From positions 434,001 through 498,000 of the forward strand of contig NZ_SNUU01000001.1 of NCBI RefSeq assembly GCF_012027645.1: 64,000 bases of DNA, written 5' to 3'. Shown piece by piece: positions 26,172 through 34,814 of this stretch. Position numbers and translations under genes: made by a program. This DNA is from Thermococcus sp. 18S1. Its GTDB lineage: Archaea; Methanobacteriota_B; Thermococci; Thermococcales; Thermococcaceae. A model generated the notes under the pieces. The model was not told the origin of the DNA, made no database searches, and saw nothing but the letters and a program-made list of their open reading frames with translations. The stretch's first letter is position 1. Every line of letters begins with the position of its first letter.

Positions 26172-26212
26172 GTTTGCGAGAACCCAATGATGAACTAAAG
26201 AAAAGAAGGGCA

Positions 26213-27130
26213 TCAGCCCTTCAGAGCCTCGACTATCTGCTCCGCGACCTGGACTCCAGCGCGCATCTGGGCCTCTACGGTTGAGGCACCGATGTGCGGG
26301 GTCAGAACCACGTTGTCGAGCTTGGTGAGCGGGTGGTCGGCCGGGAGCGGCTCCTCCTCGAAGACGTCCAGGCCGGCACCGGCAATCCAGCCTTCCTGGA
26401 GGGCCTTGACGAGGGCCTCGGTATCGACAACCGCTCCCCTGGCCGCGTTTATGAGTATCGCCGTCGGCTTCATGAGCTTAAGGCGCTCCTCGTTTATGAG
26501 GTGGTAGGTCGCATCAATGAGCGGAACGTGGAGCGTGACGACGTCGCTCTCCCTGAGGAGGTCCTCAAGGGAGGCGAAGGTTCCACCGACCTCTTTGGCC
26601 CTCTCCTCGTTCGGGTAGGGGTCGTAGAGCAGGACTTTCATGCCGAGGGCGTGAGCTATCCTGGCGACCTCGTAGCCTATCCTTCCGAAGCCGACGACTC
26701 CAAGGGTCTTGCCCTCAAGCTCGATTCCCATGGCCTGCTTCTTAGCCCAGGTTCCCTCGCGCATCTTCCTGTCGGCGAAGGCGACCTTCCTGGCCACGTT
26801 GAACATGAGCGCAACGGCGAGCTCGGCAACGCTTCTGCTCGAGGCGCCGGGGCTGTTGACGACCTTTATTCCGCGCTCCTTGGCGGCCTCAAGGTCGATG
26901 TTGTCCAGACCGACGCCGGCCCTTCCGATGACCTTGAGCTTCGGGGCGGCCTCGATGACCTTCCGGGTCACCTTCGGCTTGCTCCTGACTATTATAGCCT
27001 CAACGTCCCCGACGAGCTCCAGAAGGCGGGCCTCATCGGGATACTCCTCATAAACAATCTCAAAACCGGCGTTCTTCAAAACATCGATTGCCTTCTCGTG
27101 CAGCGGCGCCGCAACCAAAACCTTCACCAT
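26213..27130 (-). CDS. serA: D-3-phosphoglycerate dehydrogenase-like 2-hydroxyacid dehydrogenase
   Basis: A 305-residue D-2-hydroxyacid dehydrogenase of the short, ACT-less SerA type. The NAD loop is GVVGFGRIGYEVAR, the catalytic Arg is in NAARGAVVDTEAL, Glu in FEEEPLP and His in LTPHIGAST. It would oxidise 3-phosphoglycerate towards serine; other 2-hydroxyacids (glyoxylate, hydroxypyruvate) are possible since the regulatory domain is absent. ATG 27130 fits GAGGTGA best; ATG 27136 would be too close to the site. The downstream 3' region carries the paired palindromes. It is ten bases downstream of the DUF47 gene on the same strand. Confidence 0.9.
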   Translation of the reverse strand: MVKVLVAAPLHEKAIDVLKNAGFEIVYEEYPDEARLLELVGDVEAIIVRSKPKVTRKVIEAAPKLKVIGRAGVGLDNIDLEAAKERGIKVVNSPGASSRSVAELAVALMFNVARKVAFADRKMREGTWAKKQAMGIELEGKTLGVVGFGRIGYEVARIAHALGMKVLLYDPYPNEERAKEVGGTFASLEDLLRESDVVTLHVPLIDATYHLINEERLKLMKPTAILINAARGAVVDTEALVKALQEGWIAGAGLDVFEEEPLPADHPLTKLDNVVLTPHIGASTVEAQMRAGVQVAEQIVEALKG

Positions 27131-27140
27131 TTCCATCACC

Positions 27141-27788
27141 TCATCCCCTTCTCTTTATCGCCATGAGCATGACCTGATCGGATGCATCCTCCGCCCTATC
27201 GGCTATGTCGCCTATCTTCGTCAGTATCTGGTTCCAGATGAGCTTTGCGTAGGTCGTAACGGTTTCACTCTCAAAAACCTTGCCCTTGACGTCGTACTCA
27301 ACCTGGTCGGCTATCTCCTCAGCATCCTCCACGGCCTTGGCAAGCTCTATCGCCCTGTCAACGTCGGAATTCATGGCATTTACCGCCTGAACGAGAACAT
27401 TGTATGTCTCGACGGCCGACTCCACGAGCCTCAGAATTTCGGCCCTCAGCTCCTTCGGAACCTTAGGCTTGGCCAGTATGAGGGTGTGGGCCGCGCTCTC
27501 CGCGGCATCGGCGACCTGGTCGATGAGTTCGCTCAGTCTCACGTAGTCGCCCCTGTTGGCGGGCAGAAAGGCTCCCTCGTAGAGCATCGTCTCTATACCC
27601 CTTCTGAGGGTGTCGGCCTTGCTCTCCAGCTGGTCAACCTCCCTCTCAAAGGCCCTTGCCCTCTCAAAGTCACCGTTGAGGTAAGCATCAACCAGCTCCC
27701 TGAAGGCCACAAGGGACTCGCTGACGACCTCAAGGTGCTCATCTATGGCTTCAAAAACGCTGCTCTCCTTACCCCCAAATATGGGCAT
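27141..27788 (-). CDS. PhoU-like DUF47 protein
   Basis: An all-helical, acidic protein of 215 residues in the DUF47/TIGR00153 family, a relative of PhoU. Repeated E/DxxxD-type helices (VDQLESKADTLRRGIETMLYEGAFLPANRGDYVRLSELIDQVADAAESAAH) can bind metal clusters. Family members are thought to regulate phosphate uptake and usually lie beside a PiT permease; here the only PiT gene in the window is about 5 kb away at 32701-33663. ATG 27788 follows GGAGGGGT at six bases; a start nine codons upstream would leave it without a site. It may form an operon with ketopantoate reductase upstream and serA downstream. Confidence 0.88.
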   Translation of the reverse strand: MPIFGGKESSVFEAIDEHLEVVSESLVAFRELVDAYLNGDFERARAFEREVDQLESKADTLRRGIETMLYEGAFLPANRGDYVRLSELIDQVADAAESAAHTLILAKPKVPKELRAEILRLVESAVETYNVLVQAVNAMNSDVDRAIELAKAVEDAEEIADQVEYDVKGKVFESETVTTYAKLIWNQILTKIGDIADRAEDASDQVMLMAIKRRG

Positions 27789-27804
27789 CTTTGACCCCTC
27801 CAGT

Positions 27805-28719
27805 CTAAACTTCACCGTCCGGTTTATTTAGATTTTCCTTGGCCTTGATCAGGGCCCACAAAAGCTCGTTTCTGGGCGCCTCCAGACCCACCGAGTGGGC
27901 GTACTCCACTATCTTTCCGTGGATGTAGTCCACCTCCGTCCTCTTACCGCGCCGTATATCCTGGAGCGTTGAGTTGTAGTTCTCCCGCGTCCGCTCTATC
28001 GTATCCCAGAGCAGCTCCAGGGGATGCATCTCGAATTCCACACCCAGGTTCTGGGCCACGATGCAGCCCTCGCGCGCCAGGTCCACGGACACCGCTTCGA
28101 GATAGGGGTCGTCCTTCAGCACACCGTTCTTCACTTCTAGAACGGTTCCAAGACCGTTGATGACGGAATTGACTATGGTCTTCGCCCACTTCCAGCCGAT
28201 AACGTGCTCCGTAACGGACGTTTCAAGACCAGCAGTTCTGAAAACTTCGGCCACCCTATCCACGAAGGGATCTGTCCCAGTGGGGTACTTCCCGATAACC
28301 GTGAGGCCGCGCCCGGTCCAGCGCACGTGGCCCCACTCAACGAGCATGGCACCGTTCGTGGTCACCCCTCCGATGACCTTTCCGGTCACCTTAAGGGCAA
28401 GCTCCTCGTTGCCGAGGCCGTTCTGCACGCTGAGTATCCAAGTATCCGGCCCTATACATCCCCTGGCGCACTCCAGGGCGGTCTTCGTGGAGTACGACTT
28501 CGTGGCCAGAATCAGCAGGTCCGGCGGCTCATCCGGGGCGGTGAGGCTGGCCCGGGGATGAACCGTGAACTCCTCAACCCCCGAAACGTGCAGACCGTTC
28601 TCGTTTATCGCCCTCACCTGGTTCTCCCTTCCTATCAGGGTGACATCGTTGCCCGCCCTCGAGAGGAGCGCACCAAAAAGCGAGCCTATGCTTCCGGCCC
28701 CGAGCACGTAAATCTTCAT
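27805..28719 (-). CDS. panE: ketopantoate reductase (2-dehydropantoate 2-reductase)
   Basis: A 304-residue 6-phosphogluconate dehydrogenase-like enzyme of coenzyme A synthesis that reduces 2-dehydropantoate to pantoate. The Rossmann loop [19 protein letters not shown] opens the protein, and the catalytic Lys region [18 protein letters not shown] and the [26 protein letters not shown] block are typical. Thermococcales enzymes of this family use NADH and are subject to feedback by CoA; that property cannot be read here. ATG 28719 follows GGTGGTGGG. The short divergent gap to the ogt gene carries a direct repeat that supplies TATA-like elements in both directions. Confidence 0.92.
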   Translation of the reverse strand: MKIYVLGAGSIGSLFGALLSRAGNDVTLIGRENQVRAINENGLHVSGVEEFTVHPRASLTAPDEPPDLLILATKSYSTKTALECARGCIGPDTWILSVQNGLGNEELALKVTGKVIGGVTTNGAMLVEWGHVRWTGRGLTVIGKYPTGTDPFVDRVAEVFRTAGLETSVTEHVIGWKWAKTIVNSVINGLGTVLEVKNGVLKDDPYLEAVSVDLAREGCIVAQNLGVEFEMHPLELLWDTIERTRENYNSTLQDIRRGKRTEVDYIHGKIVEYAHSVGLEAPRNELLWALIKAKENLNKPDGEV

Positions 28720-28736
28720 CCCACCACCGCAACCGT

Positions 28737-28763
28737 TTAAAGCGCTACCCTTAAAGCGTTACC
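28737..28763. promoter_or_regulatory. direct repeat with divergent TATA elements (panE/ogt)
   Basis: TTAAAGCGCTACC (28737-28749) and TTAAAGCGTTACC (28751-28763) are 13-bp direct repeats with one mismatch, 14 bp apart. Each carries TTAAA, which can serve as TATA on either strand for panE and ogt. Which copy is used in each direction is uncertain. Confidence 0.4.
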
Positions 28764-28772
28764 GATGGGGTT

Positions 28773-29309
28773 ATGCTGAGCGTTGAGAAGTTTCGGATAG
28801 CTGACAGGGAAGTCTGGATAGCCGTGCTTTTTGAGGACGGGATTCAGGGAATAACCTTCGCGCTGGACGGGGAGCAGTTCGAGAGGAACATCGCCCGCCT
28901 CACGGGCTTTCTAAGGAAAAGGGGTGTGGACGTCAGTATCGAACGCGGAAGGTCGAACTACCCCACCCTCGTCAGGGACGTCATCGTGGGCAGTGTGAGC
29001 AACGCCGAAATTCTGCCGGAGCTCTCCTTTGAGGGCGTAACGGCCTTTGAAAGGAGAGTTTACGAGTGGCTCACGAAAAACGTTAAAAGAGGGAGTGTTA
29101 TAACGTATGGTGGCCTTGCCAGGGCTATTGGCACGTCACCGCGGGCCATTGGCGGGGCGATGAGGAGGAACCCCTATCCCATCGTTGTTCCCTGTCATCG
29201 CGTCGTTGCCCACAACGGCATCGGTTACTACACTCCGCGACTGGACGAAAAGGTATTCCTGCTCGAAATCGAGGGGGTGGAAGGATGGACAAGCTCAAAG
29301 CGTACCTGA
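28773..29309 (+). CDS. ogt: methylated-DNA-protein cysteine methyltransferase
   Basis: A 178-residue suicide DNA-repair protein that takes O6-alkyl groups from guanine onto Cys141 in the motif PCHRV. The helix-turn-helix DNA-binding segment (ITYGGLARAIGTSPRAIGGAMRRNPYPIVVPCHRV) is intact. The N-terminal domain (about 1-85) is the usual accessory domain of archaeal AGT. ATG 28773 starts the frame. The last 25 bases overlap the start of the TPR membrane protein gene at 29285, so coupled translation is likely. It is divergent from panE. Confidence 0.96.
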   Translation: MLSVEKFRIADREVWIAVLFEDGIQGITFALDGEQFERNIARLTGFLRKRGVDVSIERGRSNYPTLVRDVIVGSVSNAEILPELSFEGVTAFERRVYEWLTKNVKRGSVITYGGLARAIGTSPRAIGGAMRRNPYPIVVPCHRVVAHNGIGYYTPRLDEKVFLLEIEGVEGWTSSKRT

Positions 29310-30313
29310 TCGGTTTCCTGATAGCAATCCTGGCAATAGCCGCTGGAATAGTCTGGTACGGCGGCTGGAAGCTGCTGCTCCAGGTGATACTCACCCTCGG
29401 CTTCCTCGGCGTCACCCTGATGCTGCTCTTCTTCACCGGACTGACGCTCTACGCCGAGAGCTGGAAGTACGGGGCGATACTCGCGATATTCACCGCTATA
29501 AGCGGCTACGGCCTCTACCTGAGCGCCACCTGGCGGAGCCTCAACGTCGTCGCCGGGATAATCGTCTTCTTCATCGCAATAGTTGCCTTTGGAATCTGGT
29601 ACATCAGCGAGCCCGACCTCGGTCTCGCGGACCGCTTCCGTTCGGCCGAGAACCTGGAGAGGGCGGGCAAGTACAAAGCCGCGGCGAGGAAGTACGAGAA
29701 GGCAGGAAACTACCTGAAGGCGGCTGAGATGTACGAGAAGCTCGGCTGGATGGAGAGCGCCGCCTGGGCCTACGAGAAGGCCGAGAAGTACGAGAAGGCG
29801 GCGGAGATATACGAGGCCCTCTACGACAAGGAAAAGGACACCTACTACCTGAAGGAGGCCCATGAGTACTGGAAGAAGGCAGGAAACATGGAGAGAGCTG
29901 CAAAGGCCCTCGAGCGCTACGCCGAGGAGGAGCCGTGGTTCTGGGAGGACGTGGCAAAGCTCTACGAAGAACTTGGAAACGAGGAGAAGGCCAGGGAGGC
30001 ATGGGAAAGGGCCCTGGAGTACTACCAGAAGGAGGCCGAGGAAGAGGGCGTCTTTTACGAGGACGTCGGCAACATCGCCAGAAGGCTCGGGAAGGATGAG
30101 CTCGCGAGGGAAGCCTACGAGAAGTTCCTCGAGTACTGCCTGAAGGAGGCGGAGCAGGACCCCATGTGGTGGAAGCACGTGGCCGAGGCGTACGACTATC
30201 TCGGCGAGAAGGAGAAGGCGGAAGAGGCAAGGAAGAGGTACGAGGAGTACAGGGCAAAGATAATGAGGGCCAACGAGGAGACCTCGAAGTTCCCGGGGGA
30301 GAAAGAGGAGTAG
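29285..30313 (+). CDS. membrane protein with tetratricopeptide-like repeats
   Basis: A 342-residue protein. The first 110 residues contain four membrane helices, and the rest is a highly charged helical solenoid with about six TPR-like repeats, for example [28 protein letters not shown] and [25 protein letters not shown] arms bind partner proteins, so it could scaffold a complex at the membrane; the partner is unknown. ATG 29285 lies within the end of ogt and follows GGGGTGGAAGG. No promoter of its own is obvious, so it is probably cotranscribed with ogt. The solenoid faces the cytoplasm if the N terminus does. Confidence 0.83.
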   Translation: MDKLKAYLIGFLIAILAIAAGIVWYGGWKLLLQVILTLGFLGVTLMLLFFTGLTLYAESWKYGAILAIFTAISGYGLYLSATWRSLNVVAGIIVFFIAIVAFGIWYISEPDLGLADRFRSAENLERAGKYKAAARKYEKAGNYLKAAEMYEKLGWMESAAWAYEKAEKYEKAAEIYEALYDKEKDTYYLKEAHEYWKKAGNMERAAKALERYAEEEPWFWEDVAKLYEELGNEEKAREAWERALEYYQKEAEEEGVFYEDVGNIARRLGKDELAREAYEKFLEYCLKEAEQDPMWWKHVAEAYDYLGEKEKAEEARKRYEEYRAKIMRANEETSKFPGEKEE

Positions 30314-30320
30314 TCCCCGA

Positions 30321-30500
30321 CTAGTACACCTCTCCCGTTTCCTCCAATTTCTCAAGTTCCTTCGCTATTTCCCTCTCCTTTTTCTCCGCGTACCTCTCCA
30401 TCCAGTCGAAGAAGAGCCAGGCCGCCAGGAGAATCAGGGCTACCGCCAGGAAGCCGAATACAACCTGGAAGTCCGTGGGAACGGCGCGGGGAAAGTACAC
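30321..30500 (-). CDS. small single-span membrane protein, 59 residues
   Basis: A short gene on the minus strand, GTG 30500 to TAG 30321. The protein has a hydrophobic span (about residues 12-31, from [20 protein letters not shown]) followed by a charged amphipathic tail ([24 protein letters not shown]). The strong ribosome site GAGGGGGTGGGAG just upstream of the GTG supports translation. No family is recognised. It lies in the gap between the TPR membrane protein (stop at 30311-30313) and the alpha-NAC gene and converges on the former. Confidence 0.65.
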   Translation of the reverse strand: MYFPRAVPTDFQVVFGFLAVALILLAAWLFFDWMERYAEKKEREIAKELEKLEETGEVY

Positions 30501-30590
30501 TCTCCCACCCCCTCACCGGGTACGTCAAAGGGCCTAAAAACTTTGCCAACCTTTTTAAAATCAGAGTGGAACTCTCCCCAGGTGGTAGCG

Positions 30591-30926
30591 ATGATGGGGA
30601 TGAACCCGCGGCAGATGAAGAAGCTCATGCGCCAGATGGGCATCAAGATGGAGGAGCTCGAGGGTGTTGAGGAAGTCATAATCAGGATGGAGAACAAGGA
30701 GATAGTCCTCAAGGAGCCGGTCATCACGATAATAACCGCGCAGGGAGAGAAGAGCTATCAGATCGTCCCGGGAAGTGAGGAGGTCAGGGCCATCGTGAAG
30801 GTATCTGAAGAGGACATCCAGCTCGTCATGGAGCAGACCGGCGTCGATTACGAGACTGCAAAGAAGGCCCTGGAAGAGGCAAACGGTGACCTCGCGGAGG
30901 CTATACTGAAACTGACCGAGGAATGA
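30591..30926 (+). CDS. nac: nascent polypeptide-associated complex protein (alpha-NAC)
   Basis: An 111-residue ribosome-associated chaperone. The N-terminal half is the NAC domain ([43 protein letters not shown]), and the last 40 residues form a UBA domain ([38 protein letters not shown]). Archaeal NAC acts as a homodimer at the ribosome exit. ATG 30591 follows AGGTGGT; the TATA element CCTTTTTAAAATC (30550-30562) lies upstream. Spacing and length match other archaeal NAC proteins. Confidence 0.95.
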   Translation: MMGMNPRQMKKLMRQMGIKMEELEGVEEVIIRMENKEIVLKEPVITIITAQGEKSYQIVPGSEEVRAIVKVSEEDIQLVMEQTGVDYETAKKALEEANGDLAEAILKLTEE

Positions 30927-30932
30927 GTTAGT

Positions 30933-30953
30933 GCAAAAAGAAAACAAAACGAG
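30933..30953 (-). terminator. T-rich terminator after the AhpD-like gene
   Basis: On the minus strand the sequence downstream of the AhpD-like stop (30965) reads as runs of T broken by G and C (GTTTTGTTTTCTTTTTGC). T-tracts of this sort terminate archaeal RNA polymerase. On the other strand it is the A-rich region after NAC. Confidence 0.5.
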
Positions 30954-30964
30954 GACGTTGGAAT

Positions 30965-31324
30965 TCACTCCTCCCCCTTCTCCTTCTGGAAGGTCTCTAT
31001 GGCCTTCATGAGGGGTATGAGGTGCATCAGGGCAGGGCCGCCGGCCATGAGAACCGCAACGAGACCGGCCTCGATGAGCTCTTCCGGCTTTGCACCGGCG
31101 GCGAGGGCCTTCTGGGTGTGGAGGTAGATGCACCACTCGCAGCCCGCGGATATGCCGAGGGCGAGGGCTATGAGCTCCTTCTCGCGCGTCGTCAGCGCCT
31201 TGTTGTCGAGGGTCTCCCGAAGGAACCTTGAAAAGGCGGATATCTCCTTCGGGTGCTGCTTACCCAGCCTGTCGAGGAGCTCCTCTATCTCCCCAAGTTT
31301 GACGTTAACATCGTCGTAATCCAT
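30965..31324 (-). CDS. carboxymuconolactone decarboxylase/AhpD-like protein
   Basis: A 119-residue AhpD-fold protein. The redox motif is CEWCIYLH (Cys62, Cys65, His69), preceded by LTTREKELIALALGISAG, as in small peroxidase-type members. It may act as a thiol peroxidase or in peroxide defence; the lactone decarboxylase name is inherited from the family and is unlikely to reflect the substrate. ATG 31324 follows GGTGGTGAT; an upstream extension of ten codons includes the ribosome site and is not used. It is divergent from hflX. Confidence 0.88.
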   Translation of the reverse strand: MDYDDVNVKLGEIEELLDRLGKQHPKEISAFSRFLRETLDNKALTTREKELIALALGISAGCEWCIYLHTQKALAAGAKPEELIEAGLVAVLMAGGPALMHLIPLMKAIETFQKEKGEE

Positions 31325-31434
31325 GGTAATCACCACCAGTAACTCGCGTTTCAAGTTTAAAGACGTATCTCCAACTTCAGGTTAAAAACTGGCCGTTCCA
31401 AAAGACTATAAACCCCGGGGGAGAGGTATGACCG

Positions 31435-32745
31435 ATGAGGGCGATAGGCGTAATAAGAAAATCCAGGCGAGACAGGGTCAGCCGCGAGGAGTTCGAAGAG
31501 CTTTTGAGAAGCGCCGGCTATGAGGTAGTGGCGATACTCGAGCAGAACAGGGAGGAGCACCCGAAGTACAACATCGGAAAGGGGAAGCTGGAGGAGCTCA
31601 AGGAGCTGGTTAGGGAGCTGGAGCCGGACAAGGTCGTGTTCGCCAACAAACTCAGCCCAAGCCAGGCGTACAACCTCTGGAAGGAGCTCCGCGTTGAAGT
31701 AATCGACCGCTGGCAGCTCGTTCTCGAAATCTTCGAGAAACGCGCCCACTCAAAGGAGGCCAAACTCCAGGTGGAGCTGGCGAGCCTCCAGTACGAGGTT
31801 CCGCTCGTGAAGGAGGCGATTAGGAGAATCAAGCTTGGCGACAGGGCAGGTTTCAAGGGAATGGGTGAGTACCAGACCCAGCAGTACCTCAAGCACATCC
31901 GCTACCGAATGGGCCGGATAAGGCGGGAGCTGGAGAGGGTCAAAGCCGATAGAGAGGTGAAGCGGAAGCGCCGCGAGGAGGTCGGCTTCATACTCATCGC
32001 CCTCGCCGGCTACACCAACGCAGGGAAATCGACCCTTCTCAACGCCCTCGCCGGGGAAGATATAGAGGCGAGGAACCAGATGTTCACCACCCTGGACACG
32101 ACGACGAGGCGCTTCAAGCTCGGCGGGAAGAGGGTCCTCGTGACAGATACAGTTGGCTTCATCGACGGCCTGCCGCCGTTCATAGTCGAGGCCTTCCACT
32201 CAACTCTCGAGGAGATAGTGAAGGCGGACATAATCCTGCTCGTCCTGGATGCGAGCGAGCCCTGGGGGGAGATAAGAAGAAAATTCCTGGCGTCCCTGGG
32301 CGTCCTGAGAGAATTAAAAACCCTGGACAGGCCTATGGTGGTTGCACTCAACAAGATGGACCTGACCAGCTGGGAAGACGTCCACGATAAGGCGGAGAGG
32401 GTTAGGGAGATAGCGGAGGAGAGGGGCATTAACCTCCGCCGCGTGGTGTCGATCTCGGCAAAGCTGGGAGAGCTCGAGGAGCTTTACAGTGCACTTGAGG
32501 ACGCCGTGCTGACCCTGCCGAAGTACGGGGCCTTTGAGATAACGGTTGGGGAACCGGAGAAGGTGCCGCAGGTCATGGCCCTGATAAACGCCATCGGCGA
32601 GGTTCTAAACGTGGAATACGGCGAGGAGACCAGGATAGAGGCCTACATACAGACGGGGATGATAAAGGAGCTAACGAGGCTCGGCGTGGGGATACGGCGG
32701 TTAAACCAGCCCCACAAGGGAGAAGGCTTTGAAGATGGCCAGTGA
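31435..32745 (+). CDS. hflX: GTPase HflX
   Basis: A ribosome-binding GTPase of 436 residues. The N-terminal HflX domain (about 1-175) has NIGKGKLEELKELV and SKEAKLQVELASLQYEVPLV; the G domain begins with GYTNAGKSTLLNAL (G1), followed by TTRRF (G2), DTVGFI (G3) and NKMD (G4). HflX splits or rescues stalled ribosomes under heat stress. ATG 31435 follows GAGGT, with a TATA element GACTATAAACC at 31404-31414. The final 45 bases overlap the convergent phosphate permease gene. Confidence 0.95.
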   Translation: MRAIGVIRKSRRDRVSREEFEELLRSAGYEVVAILEQNREEHPKYNIGKGKLEELKELVRELEPDKVVFANKLSPSQAYNLWKELRVEVIDRWQLVLEIFEKRAHSKEAKLQVELASLQYEVPLVKEAIRRIKLGDRAGFKGMGEYQTQQYLKHIRYRMGRIRRELERVKADREVKRKRREEVGFILIALAGYTNAGKSTLLNALAGEDIEARNQMFTTLDTTTRRFKLGGKRVLVTDTVGFIDGLPPFIVEAFHSTLEEIVKADIILLVLDASEPWGEIRRKFLASLGVLRELKTLDRPMVVALNKMDLTSWEDVHDKAERVREIAEERGINLRRVVSISAKLGELEELYSALEDAVLTLPKYGAFEITVGEPEKVPQVMALINAIGEVLNVEYGEETRIEAYIQTGMIKELTRLGVGIRRLNQPHKGEGFEDGQ

Positions 32746-33663
32746 GAGTATAACCGCCGTGAGAGGCGTCGCGACCCAGCCGAAGACGATATCCCTGATA
32801 ACGGATTTCTCAACACCTCTGCCTGCGAGAATGCCCACGCCAACCACGCCCCCGACTATGGACTGGCTCGAGCTTACAGGGAGGCCGAAGAAGTTGGCGA
32901 GGCTGACGGCGATGGCCGAGCCGAACTGGGCCGCGAAGGCCGAGATCGGGCCGAGGGCAGTTATCTTCTTCCCGACGGTGTGCATCACCGCGTAGCTGAA
33001 GGTGAGGGCGCCGAGGGAGAGCGCTATCGCCCCGAATATCCCAGCCACCTTCGGCTCCATGAAGCCCGCGCCGACGAGGGGTCCGGAGGCGTTGGCCACC
33101 TCGTTGGTTCCGAAGTTGAATGCCATGTACGAACCGCCGAGTATCGCCAGGGCCTTGTAGAGGGATTCGATGGTAGAGACGCTCCCGATTCTCGACACCA
33201 CAAAGGAGTAGAACCGGTACAGGACTATCGCAAGCAGGCCCGAGAGCACGGGAGAAACAATCCACGCGGCGGCGATTTTGGTGAGGGTGTACCAGTTCAC
33301 GGGAGCGTGGGTGGCCAGGCCGACTCCGATAACGCCTCCAACTATGGCCTGGGTAGTGGAAACGGGAAGCCCCTTAACCGTCGCTATCGTGACCCAAACC
33401 CCGGCAGCGAGGAGCGCTATAACCGCCATCTCCATCGTGAGGTAGCCCTCGGGCACTATGCCCTTCCCGACGGTCTTCATGACCTTGTATCCCCTGAGGT
33501 AGGCCCCCATGAGGACGAAAATCGCTATCGTAAGCGTGGCCTGGCGGAAGCTCAATATCCCAGCCCCAACCGCGGTGCCCATGGCGTTGGCGGAATCGTT
33601 GGAGCCTATGTTCCAGGCAATGTAGAAGGCAACCGCAACAGCCGCCACCGCCAGGCCGTCCAT
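32701..33663 (-). CDS. PiT-family inorganic phosphate permease
   Basis: A 320-residue phosphate transporter with about ten membrane helices and the two signature repeats: AWNIGSNDSANAMGTAVGAGIL near the N terminus and FNFGTNEVANASGPLVGAG in the second half, plus PVSTTQAIVGGVIGVGL and PVSSSQSIVGGVVGVGI. These proteins import phosphate with protons or sodium. The ATG at 33663 follows GTGGTGGTT; an open frame continues 38 codons upstream through the TATA region (GTATATAGTCTATATAG) and is not used. The usual DUF47 partner is not adjacent, but a DUF47 gene occurs at 27141-27788. Confidence 0.9.
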   Translation of the reverse strand: MDGLAVAAVAVAFYIAWNIGSNDSANAMGTAVGAGILSFRQATLTIAIFVLMGAYLRGYKVMKTVGKGIVPEGYLTMEMAVIALLAAGVWVTIATVKGLPVSTTQAIVGGVIGVGLATHAPVNWYTLTKIAAAWIVSPVLSGLLAIVLYRFYSFVVSRIGSVSTIESLYKALAILGGSYMAFNFGTNEVANASGPLVGAGFMEPKVAGIFGAIALSLGALTFSYAVMHTVGKKITALGPISAFAAQFGSAIAVSLANFFGLPVSSSQSIVGGVVGVGILAGRGVEKSVIRDIVFGWVATPLTAVILSLAIFKAFSLVGLV

Positions 33664-33828
33664 TTTAACCACCACTATATAGACTATATACCTGCGTGGG
33701 GTTTGCGGACTTAAAAATTTAGCGGGCGAACTTTTTTCGAGAAACGATGACCGCTTTTTACCATTGACGACTGACAACGTTCACGCCTACCCAAAGACAC
33801 CTGCCGAAGGGAGCTTAAGCCAATACCG

Positions 33829-33842
33829 AAACTTAAATAAAT
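33829..33842 (+). promoter_or_regulatory. promoter of the porG-vor-por cluster
   Basis: AACTTAAATAAATG is a TATA-type element about 50 bases before the porG ATG. A second AT-rich element (AATAAACTTTG) follows at 33853-33863. The ribosome site AAGGAGG (33871-33877) is the strongest in the window and fits a highly expressed gene. The 223-bp gap back to the phosphate permease contains nothing else I can identify. Confidence 0.5.
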
Positions 33843-33886
33843 GCATTGGATGAATAAACTTTGACAAATTTAAGGAGGCAGAGAAG

Positions 33887-34444
33887 ATGATCGAGATTCG
33901 TTTTCACGGTAGAGGTGGACAGGGTGCCGTTACCGCTGCCAACATACTAGCCTCAGCTGCTTTCCTTGAGGGCAAGTACGTCCAGGCGTTCCCGTTCTTC
34001 GGTGTTGAGAGGCGTGGAGCGCCGGTTACGGCTTTCACCAGGATCGACGAGAAGCCGATAAGGATCAAGACCCAGATTTACGAGCCGGACATCGTGGTCG
34101 TCCTCGACCCGAGCCTTCTCGACACCGTCGACGTTACCGCCGGTCTCAAGGACGGCGGAATAGTCATCGTCAACACCGAGAAGAGCAAGGAGGAGGTCCT
34201 TGAGAAGCTCAAGAAGAAGCCGGCCAAGCTCGCCCTCGTTGACGCCACCACCATAGCCCTCGACGTCCTTGGACTGCCGATCACCAACACCTCGATCCTC
34301 GGTGCGGTCTCCAAGGCCACCGGTGTCGTCAGCCTCGAGCACGTCCAGAAGGCCATCCAGGACGTCTTCTCCGGTGCCCTCGGAGAGAAGAACGCCAAGG
34401 CCGCAGAGGAAGCCTTCAACAAGACCGTTATCTACGAGCTCTGA
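33887..34444 (+). CDS. porG: pyruvate/2-ketoisovalerate ferredoxin oxidoreductase, shared gamma subunit
   Basis: The 185-residue gamma chain of the 2-oxoacid:ferredoxin oxidoreductases. Family blocks are [42 protein letters not shown], and VVLDPSLLD. In Pyrococcus furiosus, one gamma subunit serves both POR and VOR, and the gene precedes vorDAB and porDAB, exactly the order here. It carries no iron-sulfur cluster of its own. The gene has a strong ribosome site and codon use of a highly expressed gene. Confidence 0.95.
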
Positions 34445-34486
34445 TCTTCTTTCCTTACCCTTAACCCGAACAAGGTGGTGATAAGG

Positions 34487-34804
34487 TTGAACACGCTGTT
34501 TGGTGAAAAGAAAGAAGGGGCCACCAAAATCGTCCTCAAGAGCGTGGACGAGTATCCTGAGGCCCCGGTGAGCCTGGGAACAACTCTCAGCAACTTCACG
34601 GGAGACTGGAGAACCTTCATCCCGGTCATTGACGACGAGAAGTGCGTCAAGTGCTACATCTGCTGGAAGTTCTGCCCGGAGCCGGCGATATTCATCCGCG
34701 AGGACGGCTACGTGGGAGTTGATTACGACTACTGTAAGGGCTGCGGCATCTGTGCGAACGAGTGCCCGACCAAAGCGATAACCATGGAGAAAGAGGAGAA
34801 GTGA
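34487..34804 (+). CDS. vorD: 2-ketoisovalerate ferredoxin oxidoreductase, delta subunit
   Basis: A 105-residue two-[4Fe-4S] ferredoxin-like subunit. Cluster ligands are Cys53, 56, 59, 63 (CVKCYICWKFC) and Cys83, 86, 89, 93 (CKGCGICANEC). It passes electrons from the thiamine site to external ferredoxin. The start is TTG 34487, spaced five bases after GGTGGTGA; the resulting MNTLFG N terminus is that known for VorD in Pyrococcus. A GTG twelve bases upstream lies inside the ribosome site. Confidence 0.93.
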   Translation: MNTLFGEKKEGATKIVLKSVDEYPEAPVSLGTTLSNFTGDWRTFIPVIDDEKCVKCYICWKFCPEPAIFIREDGYVGVDYDYCKGCGICANECPTKAITMEKEEK

Positions 34805-34814
34805 GGTGTTGGTT

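Noticed and set aside
33664-33886. Possible C/D box RNA (ACGATGA, later CTGA) and SurR sites (GTT-N3-AAC) in the gap before porG
   Set aside because: The C box has a mismatch at a key base, no terminal stem or D'/C' pair is present, and no GTT-N3-AAC was found. Only promoter elements are supported.
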